DNA of 64,000 bases from Alteromonadales bacterium alter-6D02 (GTDB lineage: Bacteria; Pseudomonadota; Gammaproteobacteria; Enterobacterales; Psychrobiaceae): NCBI GenBank assembly GCA_002835545.1, contig PIZK01000023.1, positions 1 through 64,000 of the forward strand, written 5' to 3'. How positions within the stretch are numbered: the first letter of the stretch is position 1; every line of letters starts with the position of its first letter. Below are positions 46,883 through 57,051 of this stretch, piece after piece. The notes under the pieces were generated by a model that saw only the letters and a list, made by a program, of their open reading frames with translations, was not told the origin of the DNA and searched no databases. The position numbers and the translations under genes are program-made.

Positions 46883-47962
46883 TTAACTTGTCGGCAGAAT
46901 TTTCTCTTCAGGAGGTCCATGCTTGGACATTGCGTTGATGACTGCTTTGACTAAGGTGGCTAAAGGAATAGCAAAAAACACTCCCCAGAACCCCCACATG
47001 CCTCCAAATAATAGCACTGCCACAATGATAGAAGTAGGATGTAGATTGACAGCTTCACTAAATAATAGTGGCACCAATAAGTTACCATCAAGAGCTTGAA
47101 TGATGGCATAACACAACATCAAATATCCAAATGGTGCTGTAAATCCCCATTGAAATAACCCAACAAGGCAAACTGGCACAGTGACAATAGCCGCGCCAAT
47201 GAAAGGAATTAATACAGAAAGTCCCACAAGTACGGCAAGTAATGTAGCGTAAGCTAAACCAAGGATTGAAAATGCAATATAACTAACACCACCGACAATA
47301 ACGATCTCTATGACTTTGCCACGAATATAGTTGATGATTTGAACATTCATCTCTGACCATACTTGGGCTGCCAAACGGCGATTGTTTGGAATAAAGCGCG
47401 TGGCATGGTCAATCAACTGACGTTTATCTTTTAAGAAGAAAAAGATTAATAATGGCACTAAAATAACATAAATCATCAAAGCAACTAAGTTAACCAATGA
47501 TTTGAATGACTGCGAAACTATCCCTTCACCAAGACTAATCAGGTAGGCTTTAATATTGTCTGTGACACCTTGGATTTGCGCAGCACTAACATAGTCTGGG
47601 TACTTGTCAGGCAGTGCCATTAAGAACTGTTGTCCTTTGGCGAGCATGTCAGGTAATTCAGTCGTTAGTGTGATGACCTGCTGCCACACGCTTGGCAGAA
47701 CCCCAAAAAAAAGTAATAGACATATCAATGCCGTTACAGTCAGTGTTATCACTACCGCAAGGGTTCGGGGAATATTTAGTTTAGTTAAAGCAACGACTGG
47801 ACGTTCCAATAAATAAGCAACAACAATGGCCACCAATAGCGGCATTAAAATATTTGCGAAAAAGTAAATCAGAAAGCTCAGCGCGACTAAAATAAACACT
47901 AAAGTCACTGCATGTGGGTCAGAAAACCTTTTTTTATACCAACTACTCAACAATTCAAGCAT
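46883..47962 (-). CDS. perM: AI-2E family transporter PerM
   Basis: 359 aa, about eight hydrophobic helices with the family's typical glycine-rich segments (IPFIGAAIVTVPVCLVG; GNLLVPLLFSEAVNLHP). The substrate is unknown; some relatives export AI-2 or act as cation antiporters. It follows tusA by 11 bp on the minus strand and is divergent, via tusA, from bepA, a conserved neighbourhood. Confidence 0.92.
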   Translation of the reverse strand: MLELLSSWYKKRFSDPHAVTLVFILVALSFLIYFFANILMPLLVAIVVAYLLERPVVALTKLNIPRTLAVVITLTVTALICLLLFFGVLPSVWQQVITLTTELPDMLAKGQQFLMALPDKYPDYVSAAQIQGVTDNIKAYLISLGEGIVSQSFKSLVNLVALMIYVILVPLLIFFFLKDKRQLIDHATRFIPNNRRLAAQVWSEMNVQIINYIRGKVIEIVIVGGVSYIAFSILGLAYATLLAVLVGLSVLIPFIGAAIVTVPVCLVGLFQWGFTAPFGYLMLCYAIIQALDGNLLVPLLFSEAVNLHPTSIIVAVLLFGGMWGFWGVFFAIPLATLVKAVINAMSKHGPPEEKILPTS

Positions 47963-47973
47963 AAATGTTTCCT

Positions 47974-48198
47974 TTAATCTTTTATAATTACCTGATATTT
48001 TGAAACATTATCATCGGTTATTTCACTAAGTACAACCTGATGGCCCAATTTTTTTAAAAGCTTGGGAACATCTACTACTGAACCAGGGTCACACAATAGG
48101 ATTTCGAAACTATCTCGTGCCTTAGCCTGCTTTAGATATAACTTGGTTTGAACTAAAGGTACCGGGCAGCGAAACGCTGTAAAATCTAAAGTAATCAA
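47974..48198 (-). CDS. TusA/SirA-like sulfurtransferase family protein
   Basis: 74 aa with the family CPxP motif (RCPVPLVQTKLYLKQ) near residue 11. TusA-family proteins carry a persulfide on this cysteine for tRNA thiolation or other sulfur transfer. The copy next to perM/bepA is a common paralogue, so it need not be the tRNA-modifying TusA. Confidence 0.9.
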   Translation of the reverse strand: MITLDFTAFRCPVPLVQTKLYLKQAKARDSFEILLCDPGSVVDVPKLLKKLGHQVVLSEITDDNVSKYQVIIKD

Positions 48199-48275
48199 TG
48201 CGCAGAACTCTTTATAAATTTATGCCATTATTACTCGTAAAGAACAAAAGCTCAATGTGATTTAAAGGAAACAAA

Positions 48276-49751
48276 TTGAAACGGTTAAACAAGTCACTTA
48301 TCTCCCTACTTATAGGTGCTGCGATCGCCTCTCAAGCTTCGGTTGCCGCCCCTATCAATAACAACATCAGTAATAAGCTACCTGAGCTAGGAACTGCTGC
48401 AGCTTCCACATTGTCAATTGAGAAAGAGATTCGTGTAGGCAATGCTTATATGATGATGATGCGAGGTAAGCTTCCCATCGTTCATGATCCTTTAATTGAT
48501 GAATACATCAACGATATTGGCCTAAAATTAGTCTCGCAAGCAAACGACGTTAAAACACCTTTTAATTTTTTCATGGTCCAAAATAATGCCATCAATGCGT
48601 TTGCATTTTTTGGTGGTAATGTTGGGATTCACACCGGTTTATTATTACTTGCTGATAATGAAAGTGAGTTAGCGTCTGTCCTGAGCCATGAAATTACACA
48701 CGTTACCCAGCGTCACCTTGCTCGCTCTATAGAAGAAAGAGCAAAAAATAGTCCTGCAACAATGGCCGCACTGTTAGGTTCTTTAGCGTTGGTCATGGCT
48801 GGTGCTGGTGACGCTGGCATTGCTGGTGTACAAGCTTCGCTGGCCATGTCTCAACAATTATCGATTAATTATACCCGTAGTAATGAACGTGAAGCCGATC
48901 GGATTGGTATTGAATTAATGGCTCGCTCAAATTTCAATCCAAATAGTGCTTCCTCATTTTTCAGCAAAATGGCACAACAATATCGTTACTCTTCAAAAAT
49001 ACCACCTATGTTGAGGAGTCACCCCGTCACAGAGCAACGTATTTCTGAAACACGCGTGCGTGCACAAGGCTACAATCCAGTAAGGGTCGCACAAAGTTTA
49101 TCATTTCACCTTGCCAAGGCTCGAATTCTTGTTCGCTTCACCGCTAAAGATGAAACAATCATCGAAGATGAATTAAACCGAATGGATACTAAAACAAGCC
49201 CGACTCTTCTGGCTGCACAACAATATGGAAAGGCACTATTACTCCTAAAACAAAACAAAGTCGAACAGTCGCTGGCTATTATTAAAAAACTACGAGCTTC
49301 AGATAATGCTAACTTGTTTTATATTGATACCCTTTCGGATATTTATCTCGCGTTAGGTCAGCCACAAAAAGCAGCAGAGGTCCTAGCTTTTTATAATGAC
49401 ATTATGCCCAATAGCCAAGTTATCGCATTAAATTATGCTACGGTTTTAAAATCATTAGAAAAATTTGATAAAGCAGCTGAAGTTATCGATGACTTACTAC
49501 TGACCAACCCGCAAAATGTCATGGCATGGGGGCTACTACAGCAGATTCATCAGAAAGCCAATCAACCAATCAAACGCTCAATTGCACGAGCCGAGCAAAT
49601 TTCATTGTATGGCAATTATGAAAAAGCATTGAAAGAGCTTTATAAAGCACACAACCTCATCGTCGATGAGCCGATAACTCAAGCTAGAATTGAGGCGAGG
49701 ATAAAACAATTTCGTCAAATGCGCGATGAGCTAAAAAGTCTTAAAATCTAG
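48276..49751 (+). CDS. bepA: BepA-type M48 metalloprotease with TPR domain
   Basis: 491 aa from a TTG start with AAGGA 7 nt upstream. A signal peptide ends around ASVAA. The M48 zinc site HEITH lies in LSHEITHVTQRHLA with the third ligand Glu in NEREADRIG, and a TPR region follows (about 310-480). BepA works in the periplasm on outer-membrane protein assembly, chaperoning or degrading LptD and BamA. Confidence 0.94.
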   Translation: MKRLNKSLISLLIGAAIASQASVAAPINNNISNKLPELGTAAASTLSIEKEIRVGNAYMMMMRGKLPIVHDPLIDEYINDIGLKLVSQANDVKTPFNFFMVQNNAINAFAFFGGNVGIHTGLLLLADNESELASVLSHEITHVTQRHLARSIEERAKNSPATMAALLGSLALVMAGAGDAGIAGVQASLAMSQQLSINYTRSNEREADRIGIELMARSNFNPNSASSFFSKMAQQYRYSSKIPPMLRSHPVTEQRISETRVRAQGYNPVRVAQSLSFHLAKARILVRFTAKDETIIEDELNRMDTKTSPTLLAAQQYGKALLLLKQNKVEQSLAIIKKLRASDNANLFYIDTLSDIYLALGQPQKAAEVLAFYNDIMPNSQVIALNYATVLKSLEKFDKAAEVIDDLLLTNPQNVMAWGLLQQIHQKANQPIKRSIARAEQISLYGNYEKALKELYKAHNLIVDEPITQARIEARIKQFRQMRDELKSLKI

Positions 49752-49760
49752 TTTTTACGC

Positions 49761-49793
49761 AACTTGCAGGTTCCCCCCTTGGGCCTGCAAGTT
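49761..49793 (+). terminator. Likely terminator of bepA
   Basis: 10-bp stem AACTTGCAGG / CCTGCAAGTT with a 13-nt loop, 9 bp after the stop. The following T-run is short. Confidence 0.5.
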
Positions 49794-49884
49794 TACCTCT
49801 CAGAATATGAAGTAATTTAAGCAAGGTGTCCTCATAAGATATGAATAATGGTATAGTACCCCTTTTCAGTCAATGGATACGCTA

Positions 49885-50238
49885 ATGTCTGCTATTACTA
49901 TTTATCATAATCCCCGCTGCTCTAAAAGCCGCCAAACGTTACAATTACTCCAAGATAATAATATCACTCCAACAGTTGTTGAATATCTTAAACAACCCTT
50001 ATCTGTAGTTGAAATAGAAGCATTAATTACAAAACTTGGTGTCAATTGCCCCCGAGAAATGATGCGTGTCAAAGAAGCTGATTATAAAGAACAAGCCCTA
50101 GGAAATACGGATGTAACGGCTCAACAATTGATTGAAGCAATGGCACAAACCCCAAAGCTTATTGAGCGCCCGATTGTTGTCAATGGGGATAAAGCCGCCA
50201 TTGGCCGCCCACCAGAACAAGTACTGGACATTATTTAA
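49885..50238 (+). CDS. arsC: ArsC/YfgD-family glutaredoxin-dependent reductase
   Basis: 117 aa from the ATG at 49885 (MSAITIYHNPRCSKSRQ); an in-frame ATG four codons upstream is possible. It has the Cys12-type catalytic motif NPRCSKS and the C-terminal IERPIVV ... AAIGRPPE segment. It is the housekeeping YfgD type beside bepA, with no arsenic operon nearby, so arsenate may not be its main substrate. Confidence 0.9.
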   Translation: MSAITIYHNPRCSKSRQTLQLLQDNNITPTVVEYLKQPLSVVEIEALITKLGVNCPREMMRVKEADYKEQALGNTDVTAQQLIEAMAQTPKLIERPIVVNGDKAAIGRPPEQVLDII

Positions 50239-50666
50239 TGCAAGAAAGTGTAGTGCGCGAGAAAGCAATGCGCGAGAAAACTAAGCGCTTTTTGGTGTTG
50301 GGGCAGACAGGCTACTTTGGCCTACTCATGTTTTTACCGCTATGGCATGTCGTATTAGTCCCTTCAGAAATGAGTAAATTTACCACTCTGCTACTTACCG
50401 TTGGTCCGTTATTATTGCCTATGTGGGGAATTTTAAAACGCCAACCATATACCTATGCTTGGTCTAACTTTATCGTTTTACTCTACATGTTACATGGACT
50501 GACGCTTATTTGGGACCGTCCCGATGAGCGACTCTATGTCGTCATCGAGCTCATTCTAGCATTCATGATGTTTGTCGGTTGTTCTTACTTTGCTAAGTTT
50601 AGGGGACAGGAACTCGGATTAAGTATTAGAAAAGAGAAAGAAAAAGAGGCTGAACAGCAAAAATAA
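50238..50666 (+). CDS. DUF2069 family membrane protein
   Basis: 142 aa with four hydrophobic helices and charged ends. The start overlaps the arsC-like stop as TAATG, so it is translationally coupled. DUF2069 proteins of unknown function commonly follow this gene in related genomes. Confidence 0.85.
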   Translation: MQESVVREKAMREKTKRFLVLGQTGYFGLLMFLPLWHVVLVPSEMSKFTTLLLTVGPLLLPMWGILKRQPYTYAWSNFIVLLYMLHGLTLIWDRPDERLYVVIELILAFMMFVGCSYFAKFRGQELGLSIRKEKEKEAEQQK

Positions 50667-50744
50667 TGTTCAACCTCTGAACTGAATGCCCTTATTTTTG
50701 AGGGCATTATCAGACTTACAATGCCTGTTAAACGCACTCACTGT

Positions 50745-51443
50745 TTACAGTTTTAAGATTTCTTTAATAAAAGGAATCGTCAACTTACGTTGCGCCTGCA
50801 TTGAAGCTTTATCTAAACGATCAAGAGTGTCAAATAAAGTTCGTAAATCACGGTCTAGCCGGTTAAATAAATACTTGCCAACATCATCAGCTAAGACTAA
50901 GCCCCTAGACTCAGCACGCTGCTGCATCGCGGCCAATTTATCTTGATCAGACATTGAATGAACTTGATAGCTCAAGCCCCAGCTAAGACGTGAAACTAAG
51001 TCGGGTAATTTAAAACCGTTTTGATTAGGAGAATTGGTTGCACTTGCGATAAGTTTGCCACCGGATTCTTTGACACGATTATACAAATCAAACAGCGCTT
51101 CTTCCCAGAGAGGGTTCCCTGCGACCAAATCAATATTATCAAGGCAAATAAGAGGAAGATTATGTAAGTCTTCTAGAACTGCATCACTCATCGAAGCATA
51201 CATTTCAAATGGGATATAGAAGGTGCTGTGTCCTAAGGCTTGTGCTTGGGCACAACAGGCATGTAATAAATGAGTTTTACCTGATTTAGGTGCCCCCCAC
51301 AGATAGACGAAATGACAGTCTTCATCATCAAATATTTTTGAGACGGTGCCTAATAACTCTTCGTTATTAGCCGGATAAAAACTGCTAAATGTTTCATCAT
51401 CTGGTAAATACACCGGTAATGACAGTTGCCTAGGGTTTGACAA
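50745..51443 (-). CDS. hda: DnaA inactivator Hda
   Basis: 232 aa. Clamp-binding motif QLSLPV at residues 6-11, Walker A GAPKSGKTHLL and sensor regions of the AAA+ DnaA family (LICLDNIDLVAG; LVSRLSWGLSY). With DNA-loaded DnaN it stimulates DnaA-ATP hydrolysis to prevent re-initiation. It lacks the DNA-binding domain of DnaA. The hairpin AATGCCCT / AGGGCATT at 50685-50708 lies just beyond its stop. Confidence 0.96.
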   Translation of the reverse strand: MSNPRQLSLPVYLPDDETFSSFYPANNEELLGTVSKIFDDEDCHFVYLWGAPKSGKTHLLHACCAQAQALGHSTFYIPFEMYASMSDAVLEDLHNLPLICLDNIDLVAGNPLWEEALFDLYNRVKESGGKLIASATNSPNQNGFKLPDLVSRLSWGLSYQVHSMSDQDKLAAMQQRAESRGLVLADDVGKYLFNRLDRDLRTLFDTLDRLDKASMQAQRKLTIPFIKEILKL

Positions 51444-51560
51444 GCTTGGTACTCTTTATAAGAAATTACGATACATAGTTTACCATTGCGATAAATAGGC
51501 AAGCAACACCGATTAGCCTAACATCATTTAAATGTTGATTTATTAAACTTAAATAACCAA

Positions 51561-52679
51561 TTAACGATGCCACATGTAAACATTTTGCTCACTAGTAAAC
51601 ATTGGTTGCACAATCAGCTTTTGTTCTAGAGCAATACCATCAATCAATGAGAGCTTATTACCTAAAAACCTAACACTGAAAGTGTAACGTGAGCCAATTG
51701 AACTGACTAAATTGACTGATTCAACAGCTTTTATTGCGTTAAGGTAGTTAGTCACGCCAACAAACTGTTCCAAGGATTCAATATTATTCACGACAAATTC
51801 TAGTTTGCCCTGCTCCTCAGTGGTGTCTACGCTATATTGAGATGCGAAAAAATCGGTACTTTGGTTTACAAGTACCCTCATCGCCTGCTCGATACTCTCA
51901 ACCTCTTCTGATCCTGAGCCAACAATCTTCTGAGTCATACCACTATCGAACTGGTTAGATCCGTTCGTTGCTACTTTATAAATTGCCCAATCGAGACGTT
52001 TGAATAAGCCTTGAGCTCCAATACGAGATAGAATCATGTAATTAGACGCATAGCGTTGGTTAACTTGTGCAACTTTGTCGCCAAACAGAGCCCAAATATC
52101 GGTAGTGGATAACTGCATCTGATCGTCTAAATCCCAAAGTGGTAATAATAAAGGCAAACCACGTTGTTGCGATTGTTCTTTTATTAATCGCTCTAATACT
52201 GTTGCGTCTGATTCACTAACTATTTGGCGTCGTTGGTTTTCATTTTCATAAGCCAGCCACAACATTACACTCGGGCGCTGACTTCCCCAAATCGAAACAC
52301 CATTTGACTTTAATAAATCATCGATCACTGTCTCATTGAACGAAACACGTAACAGTAAACGAGAACCGTCGCGAAGGTAGTTAAAGTCTGTCAAGAAGCG
52401 TTGTGCATTGGATGCCGCCTCCATTACTTTAACATTATCCATTACCGCACTTTTCCCAGATACTTTAATCAGTACAGCTGCGAATAGACGTTTAATGGCT
52501 TCATTACGAACTTTGGAAGATTGATTGACTACCTCAGTTTGAGCACGATACAAATTGTCAACTTGCTTGGCCATCACTTGAATCGAACTAGTAAGGCAAA
52601 TAAATAAAACAAAGCAATAAATCAAGTGGGGAATCTTTTTCACAGAAGTAATCTTTACATTAACAATCGAGATGGCCAT
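51561..52679 (-). CDS. DUF2066 domain periplasmic protein
   Basis: About 372 aa from the ATG at 52679 (MAISIVNVKITSVKKI); earlier in-frame starts exist at 52712 and 52691, and no ribosome site is decisive. A signal peptide (LIYCFVLFICLTSSIQVMA) precedes the DUF2066 core: ALIKRLFAAVLIKVSG, SVMLWLAYEN and LLPLWDLDDQ. It lies between hda and purM, a conserved position. Function is unknown. Confidence 0.85.
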   Translation of the reverse strand: MAISIVNVKITSVKKIPHLIYCFVLFICLTSSIQVMAKQVDNLYRAQTEVVNQSSKVRNEAIKRLFAAVLIKVSGKSAVMDNVKVMEAASNAQRFLTDFNYLRDGSRLLLRVSFNETVIDDLLKSNGVSIWGSQRPSVMLWLAYENENQRRQIVSESDATVLERLIKEQSQQRGLPLLLPLWDLDDQMQLSTTDIWALFGDKVAQVNQRYASNYMILSRIGAQGLFKRLDWAIYKVATNGSNQFDSGMTQKIVGSGSEEVESIEQAMRVLVNQSTDFFASQYSVDTTEEQGKLEFVVNNIESLEQFVGVTNYLNAIKAVESVNLVSSIGSRYTFSVRFLGNKLSLIDGIALEQKLIVQPMFTSEQNVYMWHR

Positions 52680-52961
52680 AAATATTAGCATATCCTTAAA
52701 ATAAAAAAACAATTATGGAGTTAAATAACTTAGCTATAATAACTTATTACTTAACTAGTCTAATACAAAAAAATGTACTGTTGCTTAATCAAAATTACGC
52801 TAGTAACAACGTATAAAAAACCAATCAATGAGTGATGGATCAACATTTCCAGTCACATTAGATAAAAAATAGTGAAATAAATCTCACTTTTCGATGTTTT
52901 CTAACTCGACATTAGGCTAAAATACGCAAAAATTTTTCATGTAATTAAATTGAAGGTTCTC

Positions 52962-53999
52962 GTGAGCAATTCTAAATCTCTAAGTTATAAAGACGCTGGT
53001 GTTGATATTGATGCAGGTAATGCACTTGTAGATAACATTAAAAGTGTCGTAAAACGCACGCACCGTCCTGAAGTAATGGGTAATATCGGTGGTTTTGGTG
53101 CATTGTGCCAATTACCAACTAAATACAAGAACCCTGTGCTTGTATCTGGTACTGATGGTGTAGGCACTAAATTACGTTTAGCGATCGATTTAAAACGCCA
53201 CGAAAGTGTTGGTATCGATTTAGTTGGCATGTGTGTTAACGACTTAATAGTACAAGGTGCTGAGCCTCTATTTTTCTTAGACTACTTCGCCACAGCAAAA
53301 CTTGATGTTGATGTTGCAACTCAAGTGGTTTCTGGTATTGGTAAAGGGTGTGAATTATCTGGTTGTGCTCTAATTGGTGGTGAGACTGCTGAAATGCCAG
53401 GTATGTATCACGGCGATGATTACGACATGGCAGGCTTTTGTGTTGGCGTTGTCGAAAAAGAAGATGTTATCGATGGAACTAAAGTTGCTTCAGGTGATGC
53501 ATTAATCGCCCTAGCATCTTCAGGCCCACACTCAAATGGCTTTTCTTTAATTCGTAAAGTTTTAGAAGTAAGCAATCAAGATCCTGAGCAACTTTTAGGT
53601 GACAAATCGATTGCCGATCACTTATTAGAACCTACTCGTATTTATGTTAAAAACTGTCTTGAAGTGATTGCTAAGCATAACGTACATGCGTTATCTCATA
53701 TTACTGGTGGTGGTTTTTGGGAAAATATCCCACGCGTTTTACCTGAGACATTAAAAGCAGATATCGATGGTAATAGCTGGCAATGGCCTGAAATCTTCAA
53801 CTGGTTACAACAGCATGGCAACATTGATACTTATGAAATGTACCGTACGTTCAACTGTGGCGTAGGTATGATTTTAGTTGTACCACAAGCAGATTTAGCC
53901 GGTGCACTTGCACAGTTTAAAGAGCTAGGTGAAAACGCTTGGCACATTGGTAACATTGCAGAACGTCAAGGCGACGAAGAGCAAGTAAGTATCTCTTAA
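52962..53999 (+). CDS. purM: Phosphoribosylformylglycinamidine cyclo-ligase PurM
   Basis: 345 aa from the GTG at 52962 (AAGG 6 nt upstream), the same length as E. coli PurM. An upstream TTG would add four residues. Motifs [45 protein letters not shown] and [15 protein letters not shown] are present. It makes AIR in purine synthesis. purN follows at 23 bp. Confidence 0.98.
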   Translation: MSNSKSLSYKDAGVDIDAGNALVDNIKSVVKRTHRPEVMGNIGGFGALCQLPTKYKNPVLVSGTDGVGTKLRLAIDLKRHESVGIDLVGMCVNDLIVQGAEPLFFLDYFATAKLDVDVATQVVSGIGKGCELSGCALIGGETAEMPGMYHGDDYDMAGFCVGVVEKEDVIDGTKVASGDALIALASSGPHSNGFSLIRKVLEVSNQDPEQLLGDKSIADHLLEPTRIYVKNCLEVIAKHNVHALSHITGGGFWENIPRVLPETLKADIDGNSWQWPEIFNWLQQHGNIDTYEMYRTFNCGVGMILVVPQADLAGALAQFKELGENAWHIGNIAERQGDEEQVSIS

Positions 54000-54022
54000 A
54001 CCAATTGCAGTTAAGGCAAAAC

Positions 54023-54676
54023 ATGAGCAAGAAGATTGTAGTATTAATTTCTGGCAATGGTAGTAATCTACAAGCGATCATTGACGCTTGTGAAAATAAC
54101 ACTATCTCTGGCGAAGTTGCTGGTGTCGTATCGAACCGACCTGATGTTTATGGATTAGAGCGTGCAAGTAATAGCAATATTGCCAGTAGCGTACTTGACC
54201 ATAAGAAATTTGATAGCCGCGAAGACTATGACCTAGAATTAATTAAAGTCATTGACCAATATCAACCAGATTTAGTCGTTCTTGCTGGCTTTATGCGTAT
54301 TTTAACACCCGCTTTTGTGACACATTATCAAGGGAGAATGTTAAACATTCACCCTTCATTGTTACCAAAGTATCAAGGGTTAAATACACATCAACGGGCT
54401 ATTGATGCAGGTGACAGTGAACATGGCGTCAGTGTGCATTTTGTAACTGAAGAACTGGATGGTGGTCCAGTTATTTTACAAGCAAAAGTACCTGTATTCC
54501 CTGAAGACACTAGTGATGATCTCGCCATGCGTGTTCATGAACAAGAGCACCGAATATATCCATTAGTAGTAAACTGGTTCTGTCAATCGCGCTTAGCGAT
54601 GGTAACCAACGGACAGTCCCACCAAGCTAAACTCGATGGTCTCATTTTATCACCATCTGGACATGCGGTTGACTAA
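54023..54676 (+). CDS. purN: Phosphoribosylglycinamide formyltransferase PurN
   Basis: 217 aa from the ATG at 54023, with AAGGC upstream; an in-frame start at 54005 is less likely. Motifs VLISGNGSNLQAIIDAC, LAGFMRILTP, the catalytic His in NIHPSLLPKYQG and EELDGGPVILQ. It formylates GAR with 10-formyl-THF. Second gene of the purMN operon. Confidence 0.97.
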   Translation: MSKKIVVLISGNGSNLQAIIDACENNTISGEVAGVVSNRPDVYGLERASNSNIASSVLDHKKFDSREDYDLELIKVIDQYQPDLVVLAGFMRILTPAFVTHYQGRMLNIHPSLLPKYQGLNTHQRAIDAGDSEHGVSVHFVTEELDGGPVILQAKVPVFPEDTSDDLAMRVHEQEHRIYPLVVNWFCQSRLAMVTNGQSHQAKLDGLILSPSGHAVD

Positions 54677-54697
54677 CCGTTGCTACATTTTGTAAAG

Positions 54698-54721
54698 AGC
54701 CCCGTATTTCGGGGCTTTTTC
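54698..54721 (+). terminator. Intrinsic terminator of purMN
   Basis: Stem AGCCCCG / CGGGGCT with a TATTT loop followed by T-run, 21 bp after the purN stop. Confidence 0.9.
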
Positions 54722-54732
54722 TTACCCTCTTT

Positions 54733-55059
54733 TTAATGTTCAGCCACATTCTCTCTTATTAACTTATATGAAATAAGGTCGATAGACTGACCAAATGGTA
54801 ACTCACATTCCACAATATAGTTGCCCTGTTTTGTTCGCCAATAGCCTTCAATATTAAAGCTACCGTCACTATTAAATCGTTCTGAGCGCCAACTTAGCAA
54901 ACTTATCCCCATTTCCTCCAGTGTCTCTTGACTAAGCTCTTTACATGCCATTTCAACTGGCTTGATTGATAAAACGGCCGATTGTTCCTGAGCGACAGAT
55001 TGAGCTGAACTAGATAAAAAAAACATGAAAAACAGTGCAAAAAGACTGAATTTGTACAT
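54733..55059 (-). CDS. Small secreted protein, unknown function
   Basis: 108 aa from the ATG at 55059; the longer reading from 55089 adds hydrophobic residues before the signal. Signal peptide MYKFSLFALFFMFFLSSSA is followed by a small polar domain with two Cys (MACKEL; IVECEL). It may be a single-domain periplasmic protein. No family recognised. Confidence 0.65.
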   Translation of the reverse strand: MYKFSLFALFFMFFLSSSAQSVAQEQSAVLSIKPVEMACKELSQETLEEMGISLLSWRSERFNSDGSFNIEGYWRTKQGNYIVECELPFGQSIDLISYKLIRENVAEH

Positions 55060-55118
55060 AAAAACCACACATAAAAGTAAAATAGCCAATGGTCTAACTG
55101 TAACTGTTTAAAATAGCG

Positions 55119-55147
55119 TTGACAACAAATCAGGCATTAGCTATAAA
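55119..55147 (+). promoter_or_regulatory. Strong sigma-70 promoter of asnB
   Basis: TTGACA (55119-55124), a 17-bp spacer and TATAAA (55142-55147). It predicts a leader of about 215 nt before the asnB start at 55369. Confidence 0.7.
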
Positions 55148-55214
55148 GTTGTCTAAATAAAAAATATTAAAAGATTGTTTAACAGATCATTCACCAAAGA
55201 GTGACAAACAATTA

Positions 55215-55234
55215 ATACCAGTTACAACTGGTAT
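55215..55234. promoter_or_regulatory. 9-bp inverted repeat in the asnB leader
   Basis: Perfect arms ATACCAGTT and AACTGGTAT with a 2-bp centre lie about 65 bp downstream of the predicted asnB transcription start. It is either an operator or a leader hairpin. The rest of the 55060-55368 gap shows only the promoter. Confidence 0.45.
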
Positions 55235-55368
55235 ACAGTGATTAGCGTGTTAACACTCAGGGTCACACTTCACAAAGCCGCCAACATTATAACTGACGAA
55301 TGACTCAGTTATCACTCGTACCGTTTTGCTATATCAAAACACCGTGTTTTTTAGGAGAGTTTTACCCA

Positions 55369-57030
55369 ATGTGTTCTATTTTTTCTATTTTTGATTTGAA
55401 ATCAGACCCTCAACAGCTACGCGAAACAGCATTAGAGATGTCAAAGTTAATGCGCCATCGTGGCCCTGACTGGTCTGGAATCTATGCATCAGAGCGTGCC
55501 ATTTTAGCGCATGAGCGTCTATCAATCGTAGACGTTGATCATGGCGCACAACCATTACTGAACGTAAAACAAGATCATATTCTTGCGGTCAATGGCGAAA
55601 TATACAATCATAAAGAACTAGCAAAAGACTACCCTAACTTCAAATTTCAAACAAAATCTGACTGTGAAATTATACTCGCACTCTACGAAGCGCAAGGAAA
55701 TGAGTTTTTAGATCAACTCAATGGGATGTTTGCTTTTGCCCTTTATGACGAATCTCAAGATCGCTACTTACTTGGTCGTGACCACATGGGCATTATCCCA
55801 ATGTATACGGGCTATGATGAACACGGTAACTTTTATGTCGCTTCTGAAATGAAAGCACTAGTACCTGTTTGTAAAACCGTTGAAGAGTTTCCACCGGGAC
55901 ATTATTTAGATAGTAAAATTGGAAAACCCGTTAAATACTACAACCGTGATTGGTCTGATTACAACAATGTAAAGAACAACGACGCAAGCCCTGCCGCGTT
56001 AAAAGTTGCATTAGAAAACTCGGTTAAACGCCAATTAATGTCTGACGTTCCTTATGGTGTATTGTTGTCTGGTGGATTGGATAGTTCTGTTATTTCGGCA
56101 ATTACCAATGTTTTTGCTAAACGTCGTGTTGAAGATGATGACCAATCCAACGCATGGTGGCCACAACTTCACTCTTTCGCTGTTGGTTTAGAAGGATCAC
56201 CCGATCTTATTGCTGCACAAAAAGTTGCCGATCATTTAGGGACTGTTCATCACCCTGTACATTTCACTATCCGTGAAGGGTTAGATGCGATTAAAGACGT
56301 GATCTATCATCTAGAAACATACGATGTAACAACCATTCGTGCGTCAACCCCGATGTATTTAATGGCACGTAAGATTAAAGCAATGGGAATTAAGATGGTA
56401 TTATCAGGGGAAGGTTCAGATGAGTTACTCGGCGGGTACTTATATTTCCACAAAGCGCCCAATGCTAAAGAGTTTCACGAAGAAACAGTGCGTAAGTTAA
56501 ACAAATTACATATGTTTGATTGTGCTCGTGCTAATAAAGCAATGTCGGCATGGGGCGTTGAAGCGCGTGTTCCATTTTTAGACAAAGAGTTTATTGATGC
56601 AGCTATGACGCAAAACCCTGATGCAAAACTCATTACAAAAGATCGTATTGAAAAGCATATTTTAAGAGAAGCCTTTGCTGATATGTTACCGGAGTCTGTT
56701 GCTTGGCGTCAAAAAGAGCAATTCTCTGACGGTGTAGGCTACTCATGGATTGATGAATTAAAAGCGTATGCAGATACTCAAGTATCCGACTTACAACTTG
56801 AGAATGCCGCATTTAAATTTCCACATAACACACCTGATAGCAAAGAAGGTTACTTATTCCGTAGTATCTTTGAAGGTCACTTCCCTAATGAAACTGCTGC
56901 TAAATGTGTTCCTGGCGGGAAATCTGTTGCCTGCTCTACACCCGAAGCACTAGCCTGGGACGAAAGTTTCCAAAACATGAATGAACCATCAGGACGAGCA
57001 ATAGCTGCGGTTCATAATGACAGTTACTAA
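55369..57030 (+). CDS. asnB: Asparagine synthetase B, glutamine-hydrolysing
   Basis: 553 aa from the ATG at 55369, which places Cys2 as the N-terminal nucleophile (MCSIFSIFD); E. coli AsnB has 554 aa. A longer in-frame reading from 55300 would bury that Cys and is wrong. The class II amidotransferase domain (LMRHRGPDWSG, NGEIYNHKEL) precedes the synthetase domain with PP-loop LLSGGLDSSVISA and LSGEGSDELLGGY. It converts aspartate to asparagine. Confidence 0.97.
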   Translation: MCSIFSIFDLKSDPQQLRETALEMSKLMRHRGPDWSGIYASERAILAHERLSIVDVDHGAQPLLNVKQDHILAVNGEIYNHKELAKDYPNFKFQTKSDCEIILALYEAQGNEFLDQLNGMFAFALYDESQDRYLLGRDHMGIIPMYTGYDEHGNFYVASEMKALVPVCKTVEEFPPGHYLDSKIGKPVKYYNRDWSDYNNVKNNDASPAALKVALENSVKRQLMSDVPYGVLLSGGLDSSVISAITNVFAKRRVEDDDQSNAWWPQLHSFAVGLEGSPDLIAAQKVADHLGTVHHPVHFTIREGLDAIKDVIYHLETYDVTTIRASTPMYLMARKIKAMGIKMVLSGEGSDELLGGYLYFHKAPNAKEFHEETVRKLNKLHMFDCARANKAMSAWGVEARVPFLDKEFIDAAMTQNPDAKLITKDRIEKHILREAFADMLPESVAWRQKEQFSDGVGYSWIDELKAYADTQVSDLQLENAAFKFPHNTPDSKEGYLFRSIFEGHFPNETAAKCVPGGKSVACSTPEALAWDESFQNMNEPSGRAIAAVHNDSY

Positions 57031-57051
57031 ATAGTCGTTTTAGAACGCTAC

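Noticed and set aside
52924-52940. PurR-like box upstream of purM (ACGCAAAAATTTTTCAT)
   Set aside because: The flanks resemble a PurR operator, but the essential central CG is missing and the spacing is off by one, so I did not call it.
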